Source: Paracoccus fistulariae
GTDB taxonomy: Bacteria; Pseudomonadota; Alphaproteobacteria; Rhodobacterales; Rhodobacteraceae
Assembly (NCBI RefSeq): GCF_028553785.1
Contig: NZ_CP067136.1
Location: 1,770,001 to 1,834,000, forward strand
DNA length: 64,000 nucleotides
Direction: 5' to 3'
The notes beneath the pieces were generated by a model. It saw only the letters and a list, made by a program, of their open reading frames with translations, was not told the origin of the DNA and did no database searches. Shown here piece after piece: positions 54,196-63,831 of this stretch (position 1 is its first letter; each line of letters begins with the position of its first letter). The position numbers were made by a program, and so were the translations under genes.

Positions 54196-55158
54196 TCAGT
54201 TGGTGGCGGCTGTCGGCTCCGTTGCGACGGCAGCGACCTCTTCGGCATCGCCGATGGTGCCGCCCTGCTCGGCGATCCAGGCCTCGTATTTCTCTTGCGA
54301 GACGGCTTTGACGACGATGGGCATATAGGCGTGGGCGATGCCGCAAAGCTCGCTGCACTGGCCGAAATAGACGCCCTCTTCCTGAACGTTGAACCAGGCC
54401 TGCGCGATGCGGCCGGGAACGGCGTCCTGCTTGATGGCGAAGGCAGGGATGGTCCAGGAATGGATCACGTCATTGGCCGTGACCTGCAGCAGCACGGTCT
54501 GACCGACCGGGACGACAACCGCGTTATCGGTGGCCAGCAGGAATTCATCCTCGCTGTAACCCGCGGCTTCCAGCTGCGCACGGACCGGCTCGCTCATCAC
54601 GTTCGGGATCGCCCCGGCTTCGGCATCCTCGGCGCTCAGCGTGGCGGCCGAACCGATCATATAGGCGTCGAAGCTGATGTCATTGTCGGGATATTCATAG
54701 GACCAGTACCATTGGTTGCCGATGGCCTTGATCACGACATCCGGGTTGGCGGGCATTTCCTGGCTGCGGAACAGCGCGGGCAACGAAAAGGCGCCGATCA
54801 CCACCAGAATCAGCACCGGGATCAGCGTCCAGGCAATCTCCAGCGGCGTGTTATGGGTGAATTTCGCCGGGGTCGGGTTCGCGCGACGATTGAAGCGCAG
54901 GATCACCACCACCAGCAGCGCACAGACGAAAATCGTGATGACCGTGATAATGATCAGAACAAAGTGGTCCAGCCATTGCTGGTCATCCGCCAGTTCCGTC
55001 GACGCAGGCTGAAAGCCCACACCGCGTGACACCGGCTTGCCGATCACCGGCAGATCGCCCAGCACGTCCTGTGCAAATGCCGAACTGGCTACCATTCCCG
55101 TCATCATCAGTCCCGAAATACCCGCGACTGCACGGCGAATCATCGCTATTGCCATCAT
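54196..55158 (-). CDS. ctaC: Cytochrome c oxidase subunit II
   Basis: The 320-residue protein begins with a signal peptide (about residues 1-29) and has two transmembrane helices (about 64-88 and 108-130) with a periplasmic cupredoxin domain. The aromatic stretch QWYWSYEYP at 149-157 takes electrons from cytochrome c. The dinuclear CuA ligands lie in His233 and in [12 protein letters not shown] (Cys268, Glu270, Cys272, His276, Met279). Near-adjacent ATGs at residues 2 and 6 are alternative starts. It opens the cta operon. Confidence 0.97.
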   Translation of the reverse strand: MMAIAMIRRAVAGISGLMMTGMVASSAFAQDVLGDLPVIGKPVSRGVGFQPASTELADDQQWLDHFVLIIITVITIFVCALLVVVILRFNRRANPTPAKFTHNTPLEIAWTLIPVLILVVIGAFSLPALFRSQEMPANPDVVIKAIGNQWYWSYEYPDNDISFDAYMIGSAATLSAEDAEAGAIPNVMSEPVRAQLEAAGYSEDEFLLATDNAVVVPVGQTVLLQVTANDVIHSWTIPAFAIKQDAVPGRIAQAWFNVQEEGVYFGQCSELCGIAHAYMPIVVKAVSQEKYEAWIAEQGGTIGDAEEVAAVATEPTAATN

Positions 55159-55268
55159 CCCATCCCGTTGCGTTGGCGCGGCCCGAAGACCGCCGGGGCG
55201 GCCCGCAGGCTTCCCCTTTCCCTTTCATAATCCCCGTTCTATGACCATATCTCGCCAGCACGGGCAAG

Positions 55269-55285
55269 TGATACCTACTGTATCA
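55269..55285. promoter_or_regulatory. Inverted repeat between ctaC and tldD
   Basis: TGATAC and GTATCA are perfect arms around CTACT, in the divergent gap. Toward ctaC it is followed by TTGCCC and, 18 bases on, CATAGA, a weak promoter. It may be an operator for the oxidase operon or for tldD. Confidence 0.4.
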
Positions 55286-55366
55286 GGCGTGATTTCCTTG
55301 TCACTGCGGCATCTTGCGCGCAGGAATACCGCCTCTGGTCCGCATGATTACAGACGGAGTTTATCC

Positions 55367-56788
55367 ATGAACCGCAGCAGTTTCGACCCTTTCGGCCAGT
55401 TTCTGGATCAGGACCGCGCGCTGGAGGTCCTGCGCAATGCTGTCGCAGGGGCCGATGACGGAGAATTGTTCCTGGAACGCTCGGTCTCTGAAACGCTGGT
55501 CTTTGACGACGGGCGGCTGCGCAGTTCCGGCTATACGGCGGATCAGGGCTTCGGGCTGCGCGCCGTGCGGGGCGAGGTGACAGGCTATGCCCATTCGACC
55601 GAGATTTCCGAAACCGCCCTGCGCCGCGCGTCCGAAACGGCGCGGCTGGCGGTGGGCGATGGCGGCGGGCAACTGGCCGATGCGGCGCCCATGGTGGTCA
55701 CACCGCTTTATCCGGCAGTCGATCCGGCCGAGGGCATTCCCTTCGCCACCCGCATCGCCCTGTTGCGCGAGATCGACGATTATGCCCGCGCGTTGGACCC
55801 GCGCGTGGTTCAGGTCACGGCCGCGCTGGCGTCCTCCCTGCAAGAGGTCTTCATCCTGCGCCCCGAAGGCGGGCTGGTCAGCGATATCCGCCCGATGGCG
55901 CGGCTGAACGTCTCTGTCATCGTGGAAAACAATGATCGTCGCGAATCCGGCGGCACGGGTGGCGGCGGGCGGATTCCGCTGGGCAGCCTGATGGATCCCG
56001 CGCATTGGAAACCAGCCGTGGACGAGGCGCTGCGCATCGCGCTTGTCAACCTTCGTTCGGTTCCCGCGCCTGCCGGGGTGATGGATGTGGTGCTTGGTCC
56101 CGGCTGGCCGGGCATTCTGCTGCACGAGGCGGTGGGCCACGGTCTGGAAGGCGACTTCAATCGCAAGAAAGCCTCGGCCTTTGCGGGGCTGATGGGTCAA
56201 CGCGTCGCCGCACCCGGCGTCACGGTGGTCGATGATGGCACCATCCCGGATCGTCGCGGCAGCATCAGCGTTGATGATGAAGGCACCCCGCCTGCCAAAA
56301 ATGTTCTGATCGAGGACGGGATTCTGGTCGGCTACATGCAGGATCGGCAGAATGCACGGCTGATGGGCGTCGATCCGACCGGCAATGGCCGCCGCGAAAG
56401 CTTTGCCCATGCGCCCATGCCGCGCATGACCAACACCTACATGCCCGGCGGCGACGCCGATCCGGGGGATATTCTGGCCGATCTGAAGGACGGTATCTAT
56501 GCGGTCGGGTTTGGCGGCGGTCAGGTCGATATCACCAATGGCAAATTCGTCTTTTCCTGTACCGAGGCCTATCGCGTCAAAGATGGCGTTCTGGGCGATC
56601 CGATTCGCGGCGCGACGCTGATCGGCGATGGCGCGACGGCGCTGCAGCAGGTCCGGGCCATCGGCAATGACATGTCGCTGGATCCCGGGATCGGGAATTG
56701 CGGCAAGCAGGGGCAATGGGTGCCCGTGGGTGTCGGTCAGCCCACGCTGATGATTGGCGGGCTGACGGTGGGCGGATCCGCGGCGTAA
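55367..56788 (+). CDS. tldD: Metalloprotease TldD
   Basis: TldD, with TldE/PmbA, is a zinc protease that cleaves small modified peptides. The 473-residue protein has the zinc motif HEAVGHGLEGDFNRK (HExxxH). It also has TNTYMPGGDADPGDILADLKDGIYAVGFGGGQVD and the C-terminal GIGNCGKQGQWVPVGVGQPTLMIGGLTVGG, as in known TldD proteins. The open frame extends far upstream into the ctaC leader, but similarity and a GGAG site support this ATG. The partner pmbA is not in the window. Confidence 0.95.
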   Translation: MNRSSFDPFGQFLDQDRALEVLRNAVAGADDGELFLERSVSETLVFDDGRLRSSGYTADQGFGLRAVRGEVTGYAHSTEISETALRRASETARLAVGDGGGQLADAAPMVVTPLYPAVDPAEGIPFATRIALLREIDDYARALDPRVVQVTAALASSLQEVFILRPEGGLVSDIRPMARLNVSVIVENNDRRESGGTGGGGRIPLGSLMDPAHWKPAVDEALRIALVNLRSVPAPAGVMDVVLGPGWPGILLHEAVGHGLEGDFNRKKASAFAGLMGQRVAAPGVTVVDDGTIPDRRGSISVDDEGTPPAKNVLIEDGILVGYMQDRQNARLMGVDPTGNGRRESFAHAPMPRMTNTYMPGGDADPGDILADLKDGIYAVGFGGGQVDITNGKFVFSCTEAYRVKDGVLGDPIRGATLIGDGATALQQVRAIGNDMSLDPGIGNCGKQGQWVPVGVGQPTLMIGGLTVGGSAA

Positions 56789-56851
56789 AGGCTAACCAGT
56801 TCTTAACTTTTCCGTCCTACACCCGATTCTGGATAAGACGGAGGAGGTATC

Positions 56852-57991
56852 GTGAACGGGTCTATTCCTTTGCAAACCCAGCACGCCCCTATTCCCCTGG
56901 GGGATGATGATCTTTGCTTTCTCCGTCTTATCCGCTCTCGTCGCGTCGGGCCTGCGACCTTTCACCGGCTGGTCGCGGAACATGGCGGCGTCTCTGCCGC
57001 AATTCAGGCCCTGCCAGAGATCGCGGCAGAGGCCGGAATGACCGATTACGAACCATGCCCGGAAGGCGTGGCCGCCGCTGAACTGGCGGCGGGGCGGCGC
57101 GTCGGCGCGCGGCTGATCCGCTGCGATTCGCCCGATTACCCCGACAGCCTGCGCCAGATCGACGGCGCGCCACCGATCCTGTGGGTGCGGGGCGATCCGG
57201 CATGGCTGTCGCGCAACCCGCTGGCGGTGATCGGGGCGCGCAATGCCTCATCGCTGGGCCTGCGCATGGCGCGTGGCATGGCCGCCGGTCTGGGTGAGGC
57301 GGGGCAGACCGTGGTTGCCGGGCTGGCGCGTGGTATCGACACGGCGGCCCATAACGCCGCCCTGCCGACCGGGACCGTGGCCGTGATGGCGGGCGGCGTG
57401 GATGTGATCTATCCGGCAGAAAACACCGTGCTGGCCGCCCAGATCGCCGAAAAGGGCGCGCTGGTTTCGGAACAGCCCCCCGGGACGGAACCGGCGGCAC
57501 GACATTTCCCGACGCGCAACCGCATCATCTCCGGCCTGTCTCAGGCCGTGGTGGTGATCGAGGCCGCGCATCGCTCTGGCTCGCTGATCACGGCAAAAAA
57601 TGCGCTGGATCAGGGGCGCGAGGTGATGGCGGTACCCGGTCATCCGATGGATGCGCGGGCCGCGGGCTGCAATATGCTGATCCGCGATGGTGCGGTGCTG
57701 GTGCGTAACTCGGCCGATGTGCTTGCGGGACTGCAGATGACAGCGGATGGCGCGGAGACGCCCGCGCAGCCTGAAACCCCGCCGCCCTTGCCGGACCGCA
57801 AACCGCCCCGGACCGCCCCGGATGACATCGAATCGCGCATTTTGTCGCATCTCAGCCCAAGTCCGACGGAAGAAAACGATCTGATCCGCCAGCTTGGCCT
57901 GTCGGCCCAGCATGCCAGCGCGGCGATTCTTTCCTTGGAATTACAAGGGCGTCTGACCCGGATGGCCGGGGGGCGGCTATCGCTGAACTAA
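56852..57991 (+). CDS. dprA: DNA processing protein DprA
   Basis: DprA loads RecA on incoming single-stranded DNA in natural transformation. The 379-residue protein has an N-terminal SAM-like part and the Rossmann DprA core (AVIGARNASSLGLRMARGMAAGLGEAGQTVVAGLARGIDTAAHNAAL, then RNRIISGLSQAVVVIEAAHRSGSLITAKNAL and AVPGHPMDARAAGCNMLIRDGA). A proline-rich linker follows, then a C-terminal winged helix (about 320-379). It starts at GTG with GAGGAGG six bases before. No other competence genes are in the window. Confidence 0.96.
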   Translation: MNGSIPLQTQHAPIPLGDDDLCFLRLIRSRRVGPATFHRLVAEHGGVSAAIQALPEIAAEAGMTDYEPCPEGVAAAELAAGRRVGARLIRCDSPDYPDSLRQIDGAPPILWVRGDPAWLSRNPLAVIGARNASSLGLRMARGMAAGLGEAGQTVVAGLARGIDTAAHNAALPTGTVAVMAGGVDVIYPAENTVLAAQIAEKGALVSEQPPGTEPAARHFPTRNRIISGLSQAVVVIEAAHRSGSLITAKNALDQGREVMAVPGHPMDARAAGCNMLIRDGAVLVRNSADVLAGLQMTADGAETPAQPETPPPLPDRKPPRTAPDDIESRILSHLSPSPTEENDLIRQLGLSAQHASAAILSLELQGRLTRMAGGRLSLN

Positions 57992-58095
57992 GGCGTTCCG
58001 AACCGCGTCACTGCTGATCCTGCATCAACCACCCGTTGACACTGGCAGGATCGCCACCCATGTTCCCGGCCCATCCAGGATGTCCCGAGGTCAGA

Positions 58096-60810
58096 ATGCC
58101 AGTTGTCATCGTCGAATCGCCTGCCAAGGCCAAAACCATCGAAAAATATCTGGGCAGCGATTATCGCGTATTGGCAAGTTTCGGGCATGTGCGCGACCTG
58201 CCGCCCAAGGATGGCAGCGTCGATCCCGACCAGGATTTCAGCATGAAATGGGAGGTCGCTTCGGACAGCAAGAAGCACCTCAAGGCCATCAAGGACGCGC
58301 TGAAGGACGATCAGAACCTGATCCTGGCCACCGACCCCGACCGCGAGGGAGAGGCGATCAGCTGGCACCTGCTGGAAACGCTGACGCCATCGCTGAAAAA
58401 GGGCAGCGAGGTCAGCCGCGTGACCTTTAACGCGATCACCAAGGCCGCTGTCAGCGAGGCGATGCAGCAGCCGCGTCAGATCGATCAGGCGCTTGTGGAT
58501 GCCTATCTGGCCCGCCGCGCGCTGGATTATCTGGTCGGCTTCAACCTGTCGCCGGTGCTGTGGCGCAAATTGCCGGGCGCGAAATCGGCCGGCCGCGTGC
58601 AATCGGTCTGCCTGCGCCTGATCGTCGATCGCGAGATGGAGATCGAGGCGTTCAAGCCCCGTGAATACTGGTCCGTTCACGCGCGTTTGGCGACGCCCGG
58701 CGGCGATGAATATGACGCGCAGCTGACCTCGCTGGCGGGCAACAAGCTGGAAAGGTTCGATCTGGCCACGGCAGAACAGGCGGCGATGGCCGTCAGCGCC
58801 GTCTCCAGCCGCGATCTGGCGGTCAGCAGCGTCACCGCGAAACCCGCCAGCCGCAATCCCTGGCCGCCCTTCATGACCTCGACCCTGCAGCAAGAGGCCA
58901 GCCGCAAGCTGGGCATGGGCGCGCGGGCCTGCATGTCGACGGCGCAGCGTCTCTATGAGGCCGGCTATATCACCTATATGCGGACCGACGGCATCGACAT
59001 GGCGCCCGAAGCCGTGATGTCCGCCCGCGATGCGATCAAGGCCAAGTTCGGCGAGAAATATCTGCCGAAAAGCCCGCGCATGTACAAGAACAAGGCCAAG
59101 AATGCGCAAGAGGCGCATGAATGTATCCGCCCGACCGACATGATGCTGTCGCCCGACAAGCTGAAGGTCAGCGCCGATGATCAGCGCAAGCTCTATGATC
59201 TGATCTGGAAGCGGACCATTGCCAGCCAGATGGAGGCCGCCCGGATGGAGCGTACCACCGTCGAAATTGCCAGCGGCGACGGTCAGGTCGGCCTGCGCGC
59301 GACCGGTCAGGTGATGCAATTCGACGGCTTTCTGAAGGTCTATGATCAGGGCCGCGACGACGATGAGGGCGAGGACAGCAACCGCCTGCCCCAGATCAGC
59401 GAAGGCGAGGCGGCGGCCAAGGTCGGCGGCGCCTTTACCGCCGAATATGAGAAGGCATCGGGCGACGAGGACGCCGTCATCGAAAGCGCCGCACAGGGCC
59501 AGTTGGTCGCCAAGGGTTTCGTAGCCGATGAGGCCGCCGCCATCGGCGCGCGCCAGCATTTCACCCAGCCCCCGCCGCGCTATACCGAAGCGACGCTGGT
59601 CAAGCGCATGGAAGAACTGGGCATCGGTCGCCCGTCGACCTATGCCAGCATCGTCACCACGATTCAGGACCGCGAATATGTCCGCAAGGACAAGAACCGG
59701 CTGATCCCCGAGGATAAGGGGCGGCTGGTCACAACCTTTCTGATCAAATATTTCCCGCGCTATGTCAGCTATGATTTCACTGCCGATCTGGAAAACGAAC
59801 TGGATGAGATCAGCGCAGGCGATCTGATCTGGCGCGATGTGCTGGGCCGCTTCTGGAAAGATTTTTCAAAAGCGCTGGAAGGCACCTCGGAGCTGCGCAT
59901 TTCCGAGGTTCTGGACGCCATTGACGACGCGCTGGCCCCGCATCTTTATCCGCCGCGCGCCGATGGCGGCGATCCGCGCCTTTGCCCCCTGTGCAATCAG
60001 GGGCGGCTGAACCTGAAAACCGCGCGTTCCGGCGGGGCATTCATCGGATGTTCGAACTATCCGGAATGCCGCTATACGCGCCCTCTTTCGGCGCCCGATG
60101 GTGAAGAAGCCGTGAGCGATCGGGTTCTGGGCGAGGATGCGGGCGATCAGATCAGCCTGAAGGTCGGGCGCTTCGGCCCCTACGTCCAGCGCGGCGAGGC
60201 CACGGAAGAGGTGCCGAAACCGCCCCGTGCCTCGATCCCGAAAGGCTGGGACGCAGCCAGCATCGAACTGGATCAGGCGCTGCAATTGCTGTCCCTGCCC
60301 CGTCCCGTCGGCCCGCATCCCGATGATGGCGAGATGATCGAGGCCGGGATCGGCCGCTATGGTCCCTTCGTGAAGCATGGCAAGAAATATGCCAATCTTC
60401 CCGATGTCGATGAGGTCTTTACCATCGGCATGAACCGCGCCGTCGAGGTTCTGGCCGCGAAACAGACCCGTGGCCGCGCGGCTGCGGCGGCCCCGCTGCG
60501 CGAGTTGGGCGATCACCCCGATGGCGGCGCCATTCAGGTGATGAACGGGCGCTATGGCCCCTATGTGAAATGGGAAAAGATCAACGCCACCCTGCCCCGC
60601 GACGTCACGCCCGAAGATGTCACGGTGGAACAGGCGCTGGAGCTGATCGCCGCAAAGGCTGCCAAATCGCCAAAGAAAGGCGCAAAAAAGGCAAGTCCGA
60701 AAAAATCTGCCGACACAGCCGCGAAAAAGACCGCGACCAGGAAAACGACCGCCAAGAAGCCCGCCGCAAAGAAGGCGACAACAAAGAAGGCGGCGACGAA
60801 GGACGAGTAG
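58096..60810 (+). CDS. topA: DNA topoisomerase I
   Basis: TopA relaxes negative supercoils by a type IA mechanism. The 904-residue protein has the TOPRIM domain (VIVESPAKAKT at the start, DPDREG at 80-85) and the catalytic Tyr294 in YITYMRTDG. It has a zinc finger (CPLCNQGRLN through CSNYPECRYT) and repeats of the GRFGPYVQRG and GRYGPFVKHG type. A C-terminal tail rich in Lys, Ala and Thr resembles histone H1 tails. I chose the ATG with CGAGG upstream; the frame is open 60 bases further. Confidence 0.97.
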   Translation: MPVVIVESPAKAKTIEKYLGSDYRVLASFGHVRDLPPKDGSVDPDQDFSMKWEVASDSKKHLKAIKDALKDDQNLILATDPDREGEAISWHLLETLTPSLKKGSEVSRVTFNAITKAAVSEAMQQPRQIDQALVDAYLARRALDYLVGFNLSPVLWRKLPGAKSAGRVQSVCLRLIVDREMEIEAFKPREYWSVHARLATPGGDEYDAQLTSLAGNKLERFDLATAEQAAMAVSAVSSRDLAVSSVTAKPASRNPWPPFMTSTLQQEASRKLGMGARACMSTAQRLYEAGYITYMRTDGIDMAPEAVMSARDAIKAKFGEKYLPKSPRMYKNKAKNAQEAHECIRPTDMMLSPDKLKVSADDQRKLYDLIWKRTIASQMEAARMERTTVEIASGDGQVGLRATGQVMQFDGFLKVYDQGRDDDEGEDSNRLPQISEGEAAAKVGGAFTAEYEKASGDEDAVIESAAQGQLVAKGFVADEAAAIGARQHFTQPPPRYTEATLVKRMEELGIGRPSTYASIVTTIQDREYVRKDKNRLIPEDKGRLVTTFLIKYFPRYVSYDFTADLENELDEISAGDLIWRDVLGRFWKDFSKALEGTSELRISEVLDAIDDALAPHLYPPRADGGDPRLCPLCNQGRLNLKTARSGGAFIGCSNYPECRYTRPLSAPDGEEAVSDRVLGEDAGDQISLKVGRFGPYVQRGEATEEVPKPPRASIPKGWDAASIELDQALQLLSLPRPVGPHPDDGEMIEAGIGRYGPFVKHGKKYANLPDVDEVFTIGMNRAVEVLAAKQTRGRAAAAAPLRELGDHPDGGAIQVMNGRYGPYVKWEKINATLPRDVTPEDVTVEQALELIAAKAAKSPKKGAKKASPKKSADTAAKKTATRKTTAKKPAAKKATTKKAATKDE

Positions 60811-60813
60811 GGC

Positions 60814-61524
60814 TCAGCCCTGCGCCAGCCCATTGATTCTGTCCAGAAACTGACTGCGCGTCGTCTCTGCATGCGGGTTCTGGGACAGGATGGTGTGCAA
60901 GAGCGCGGGCGAATCGTCCTGCACCATCGCGACCGCCTGCATCAGGTGCCGATAGCTTGCGGTGGTCAGCCGGTCCGGCAACGGCCCCAGATCCGACAGG
61001 CCGCGGGCGATCAGATGCGTCAGCCCCTGCACGATGGCCATCTCTCTGTCATGGCTGTCCGGGGTGCTGCGGATCACCCGCAATCCCATGCGCCGCATCA
61101 GGGCCACAGCGCGCAGATGCTGCGGCCCCCGCAGCGGGCACCAGGCGATGCGATGCCCGGCCAGCCCGTCAGGCGCGCTTCGCGGACCGAAGAGAGGATG
61201 GCTGCAGACCAGATCGACATGATCGGGCAGCAGTTCCTGCATCATCCGTGCAGGCTGGATCTTGACCGAACAGACGTCGATGACCAGCGCCCCCGGTCGC
61301 AGATGATCCGCCATACGCGACAGCACGCCCCGCAGCGCCGACAGCGGCACGGCCAGAATGATCACATCGCAGCGGGCGGCGATCTGGCTATCGACCTGCG
61401 GCAGATCATTGGACCGGACCTGCGGATCGCAGATGCAAAGGCTGGCACGGCCGCGCAGATGGCGGGCGACAAGCTGGCCAAACGCGCCGAAGCCGATAAT
61501 GGCGACAGAGGGCAGAGACGACAT
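60814..61524 (-). CDS. Prephenate/arogenate dehydrogenase-like protein
   Basis: The 236-residue protein begins [18 protein letters not shown], a GxGxxG NAD(P) loop at residues 11-16. It continues [37 protein letters not shown], then [25 protein letters not shown] and [28 protein letters not shown]. This follows TyrA-type prephenate dehydrogenases, but it is shorter than typical ones, so the C-terminal dimer domain is reduced. It may make 4-hydroxyphenylpyruvate or arogenate-derived tyrosine. The start with AAAGG upstream is preferred. Confidence 0.85.
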   Translation of the reverse strand: MSSLPSVAIIGFGAFGQLVARHLRGRASLCICDPQVRSNDLPQVDSQIAARCDVIILAVPLSALRGVLSRMADHLRPGALVIDVCSVKIQPARMMQELLPDHVDLVCSHPLFGPRSAPDGLAGHRIAWCPLRGPQHLRAVALMRRMGLRVIRSTPDSHDREMAIVQGLTHLIARGLSDLGPLPDRLTTASYRHLMQAVAMVQDDSPALLHTILSQNPHAETTRSQFLDRINGLAQG

Positions 61525-61727
61525 GGAACGACCTTTCACAAGAAGTTGTGCAGGATCGTGGACTGTCTGGATTGTCGGCCGCACGAACCCGCGCGGCAAG
61601 ATTGTGCTGCCCCGCTATCTCAGCGAGGGATAATAGACCGGGAAAAGGGCAGCATTCTTCGACATGGCACCCCGATGCACCGGGCCGGTGCGAAAGTCAA
61701 CCGTCGCGCATTTCTGCCCCGATCAGA

Positions 61728-61756
61728 TTGACTTGGGGTCACGCGCGGGCCACAAC
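61728..61756 (+). promoter_or_regulatory. scoA: Candidate promoter of scoAB
   Basis: TTGACT (61728-61733), a 17-base spacer and CACAAC (61751-61756) lie about 30 bases before the scoA ATG. The -35 is good and the -10 partial. The -10 is part of a perfect palindrome. Confidence 0.5.
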
Positions 61757-61769
61757 TTCGCGGAAGTTG
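61753..61769. promoter_or_regulatory. Palindrome at the scoAB transcription start
   Basis: CAACTTCGCGGAAGTTG has 7-base perfect arms around GCG. It overlaps the -10 element and the likely start point, about 18 bases before the scoA ATG. This is a natural position for a repressor; it could also form a leader hairpin. No regulator gene is adjacent. Confidence 0.5.
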
Positions 61770-61787
61770 GTAAAAGAGGGGGAGACC

Positions 61788-62492
61788 ATGAAAAAGGTCT
61801 ATGCCAATGCGAATGAGGCTCTGGACGGTCTGCTGACGGACGGCATGCTGATCGCCGCCGGCGGTTTCGGCCTGTCGGGTATCCCGGAACTGCTGATCGC
61901 GGCGATCCGCGACAGCGGGGTCAAGGACCTGACTGTCGCCAGCAATAATGCGGGCGTCGACGATTTCGGCCTGGGCCTGTTGCTGCAAACGAAGCAGATC
62001 AGGAAGATGATCAGCAGCTATGTCGGAGAGAATGCCGAATTCATGCGGCAATATCTGTCGGGCGAGTTGGAACTGGAATTCAACCCTCAGGGCACGCTGG
62101 CCGAGCGCATGCGCGCGGGCGGCGCTGGCATCCCCGGTTTTTATACCAAGACCGGCGTCGGCACGGTGATTGCCGATGGCAAGGAGGTCAAGAATTTCGA
62201 TGGTGAGGATTACATTCTGGAACGCGGAATCGTCGCGGATCTGGCGATCGTGAAGGCCTGGAAGGCCGATGACACCGGCAACCTGATCTTCCGCAAGACC
62301 GCGCGCAATTTCAACCCGCCCGCGGCCATGTGCGGCAAGATCTGCGTGGCAGAGGTCGAAGAGATCGTCCCGCGCGGCAGCATCGACCCCGATCACATCC
62401 ACCTGCCCGGGATCTATGTGCACCGGATCATCCAGGGGCAGCATGAAAAGCGCATCGAACAGCGCACCACTCGCAAGCGTGAGGAGGCTTGA
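61788..62492 (+). CDS. scoA: 3-oxoacid CoA-transferase subunit A
   Basis: ScoA and ScoB transfer CoA from succinyl-CoA to acetoacetate (or a related oxoacid), linking ketone bodies or PHB breakdown to acetyl-CoA. The 234-residue protein has [37 protein letters not shown], with the glycine-rich CoA motif, and [47 protein letters not shown] precedes the ATG. The frame is open further upstream, but the palindromic promoter lies there. scoB follows 2 bases after the stop. Confidence 0.95.
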   Translation: MKKVYANANEALDGLLTDGMLIAAGGFGLSGIPELLIAAIRDSGVKDLTVASNNAGVDDFGLGLLLQTKQIRKMISSYVGENAEFMRQYLSGELELEFNPQGTLAERMRAGGAGIPGFYTKTGVGTVIADGKEVKNFDGEDYILERGIVADLAIVKAWKADDTGNLIFRKTARNFNPPAAMCGKICVAEVEEIVPRGSIDPDHIHLPGIYVHRIIQGQHEKRIEQRTTRKREEA

Positions 62493-62494
62493 TC

Positions 62495-63133
62495 ATGGCC
62501 GGTGAACAAAAGGGTTGGGACCGCAACCAGATGGCCGCGCGCGCGGCCGAGGAACTGGAAGACGGCATGTATGTGAACCTTGGCATCGGGATTCCGACGC
62601 TGGTGGCCAATTATGTCGGCGACAAGGACATCACCCTGCAATCCGAAAACGGCATGCTGGGCATGGGCCCTTTCCCCTATGAGGGCGAAGAGGATGCCGA
62701 TCTGATCAACGCGGGCAAGCAGACCATCACCGAACTGGCCCGCACCAGCTATTTCGACAGTGCCACCAGCTTTGCGATGATCCGTGGCGGCAAGATCGCT
62801 GCGGCGATTCTGGGGGCCATGGAAGTCGCGGAAAACGGCGATCTGGCGAACTGGATGATTCCGGGCAAGCTGGTCAAGGGCATGGGCGGTGCAATGGATC
62901 TGGTCGCCGGCGTCGGCCGCGTGATCGTGGTCATGGATCACACCAACAAGGCCGGTGAATCCAAGGTTCTGAAGGCCTGCACGCTGCCGCTGACCGGCAA
63001 GAATGTGGTCCATCGGATCATTACCAATCTGGGCGTTCTGGATGTCGTCGATGGCGGGCTGAAGATCGTCCAGCTGGCCGATGGCGTGACCGAGGAAGAG
63101 CTGCGCGGCGCGACCGAAGCCACCATCGTCTGA
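62495..63133 (+). CDS. scoB: 3-oxoacid CoA-transferase subunit B
   Basis: The 212-residue protein has DGMYVNLGIGIPTLVANYV, the catalytic Glu in QSENGMLGMGPFP (SENG motif, which forms the enzyme-CoA thioester), and VVMDHTNKAGESKVLKACTLPLTGK. It pairs with ScoA as a heterotetramer. I chose ATG over the TTG two codons upstream because GAGGAGG stands at 8-9 bases from it. Confidence 0.96.
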   Translation: MAGEQKGWDRNQMAARAAEELEDGMYVNLGIGIPTLVANYVGDKDITLQSENGMLGMGPFPYEGEEDADLINAGKQTITELARTSYFDSATSFAMIRGGKIAAAILGAMEVAENGDLANWMIPGKLVKGMGGAMDLVAGVGRVIVVMDHTNKAGESKVLKACTLPLTGKNVVHRIITNLGVLDVVDGGLKIVQLADGVTEEELRGATEATIV

Positions 63134-63152
63134 TCCGCTGGCATCGAAATGT

Positions 63153-63190
63153 GGGGCGCAGTCTGCGATGGCGGCTGCGCCCCTCTTTCG
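63153..63190 (+). terminator. Terminator after scoB
   Basis: GGGGCGCAG (63153-63161) pairs perfectly with CTGCGCCCC (63175-63183) around a 13-base loop, followed by TCTTTCG. The T-run is broken, but the stem is strong. Confidence 0.65.
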
Positions 63191-63228
63191 TCTTTGCATC
63201 CCGCGCCACGCCGTGGCATCTGTGCCCC

Positions 63229-63831
63229 ATGACCATGAGTTCCGACCAGATTGCCGCCCTGTTTACCCGCCCCGATGGCAGCTTTCTGTGCGCCCGGTGG
63301 GGACGACCCGTCGCGCCGGTGATCTTCGGGCTGGCCGATGAGACGCTGGACATCTTTCGCAGCGTGATCCGGGCGGGCTTTGCCCATGCCGGGCATCCGA
63401 TGGCCGAGACCGATCCCGAAATGGGCAGCAACCTGATGCTGTTCTTCATGCGGGATTGGGACGAGTTGGCGGGCATCCCCGATCTGGAACAGCTGACCGG
63501 GATCCAGGGCCTGCCCGAACGACTGCGGGACAGTCAGGCCGATCAGTATCGCGTCTTTCGCTTCGACGATAACGGCGCGATCCGCGCCTGTCTGGGCTTC
63601 GTGCGCATGACCGGCGCGCTCAGCCAGGCGCATCCCGCGCAACTGGCCGAGGCGCTGACCATGCGCAGCACGCTGACCTTCGCCCGCGATATCACGCCCA
63701 CGCCCGACCTGGCCGCCTTGATCCGCGTGGCCTATGACCCGATCCTGCCTCCCGCCGCCACCGATGCCAGCTATGCGCTGCGGCTGTCGGCGCGGCTTGC
63801 GCAGACAGCGAAGACAGGGCCGGTTCAATGA
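63229..63831 (+). CDS. Unrecognised conserved-looking cytosolic protein
   Basis: I do not recognise this 200-residue protein. It begins [56 protein letters not shown] and continues with acidic, Trp-containing segments ([17 protein letters not shown]). It has no signal or membrane helix and codon use matches the neighbours. The chosen ATG has no strong ribosome site; the frame is open further upstream. Its stop overlaps the ybgC start as ATGA, so it is probably co-transcribed with ybgC and the tol genes expected beyond the window. Confidence 0.7.
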   Translation: MTMSSDQIAALFTRPDGSFLCARWGRPVAPVIFGLADETLDIFRSVIRAGFAHAGHPMAETDPEMGSNLMLFFMRDWDELAGIPDLEQLTGIQGLPERLRDSQADQYRVFRFDDNGAIRACLGFVRMTGALSQAHPAQLAEALTMRSTLTFARDITPTPDLAALIRVAYDPILPPAATDASYALRLSARLAQTAKTGPVQ

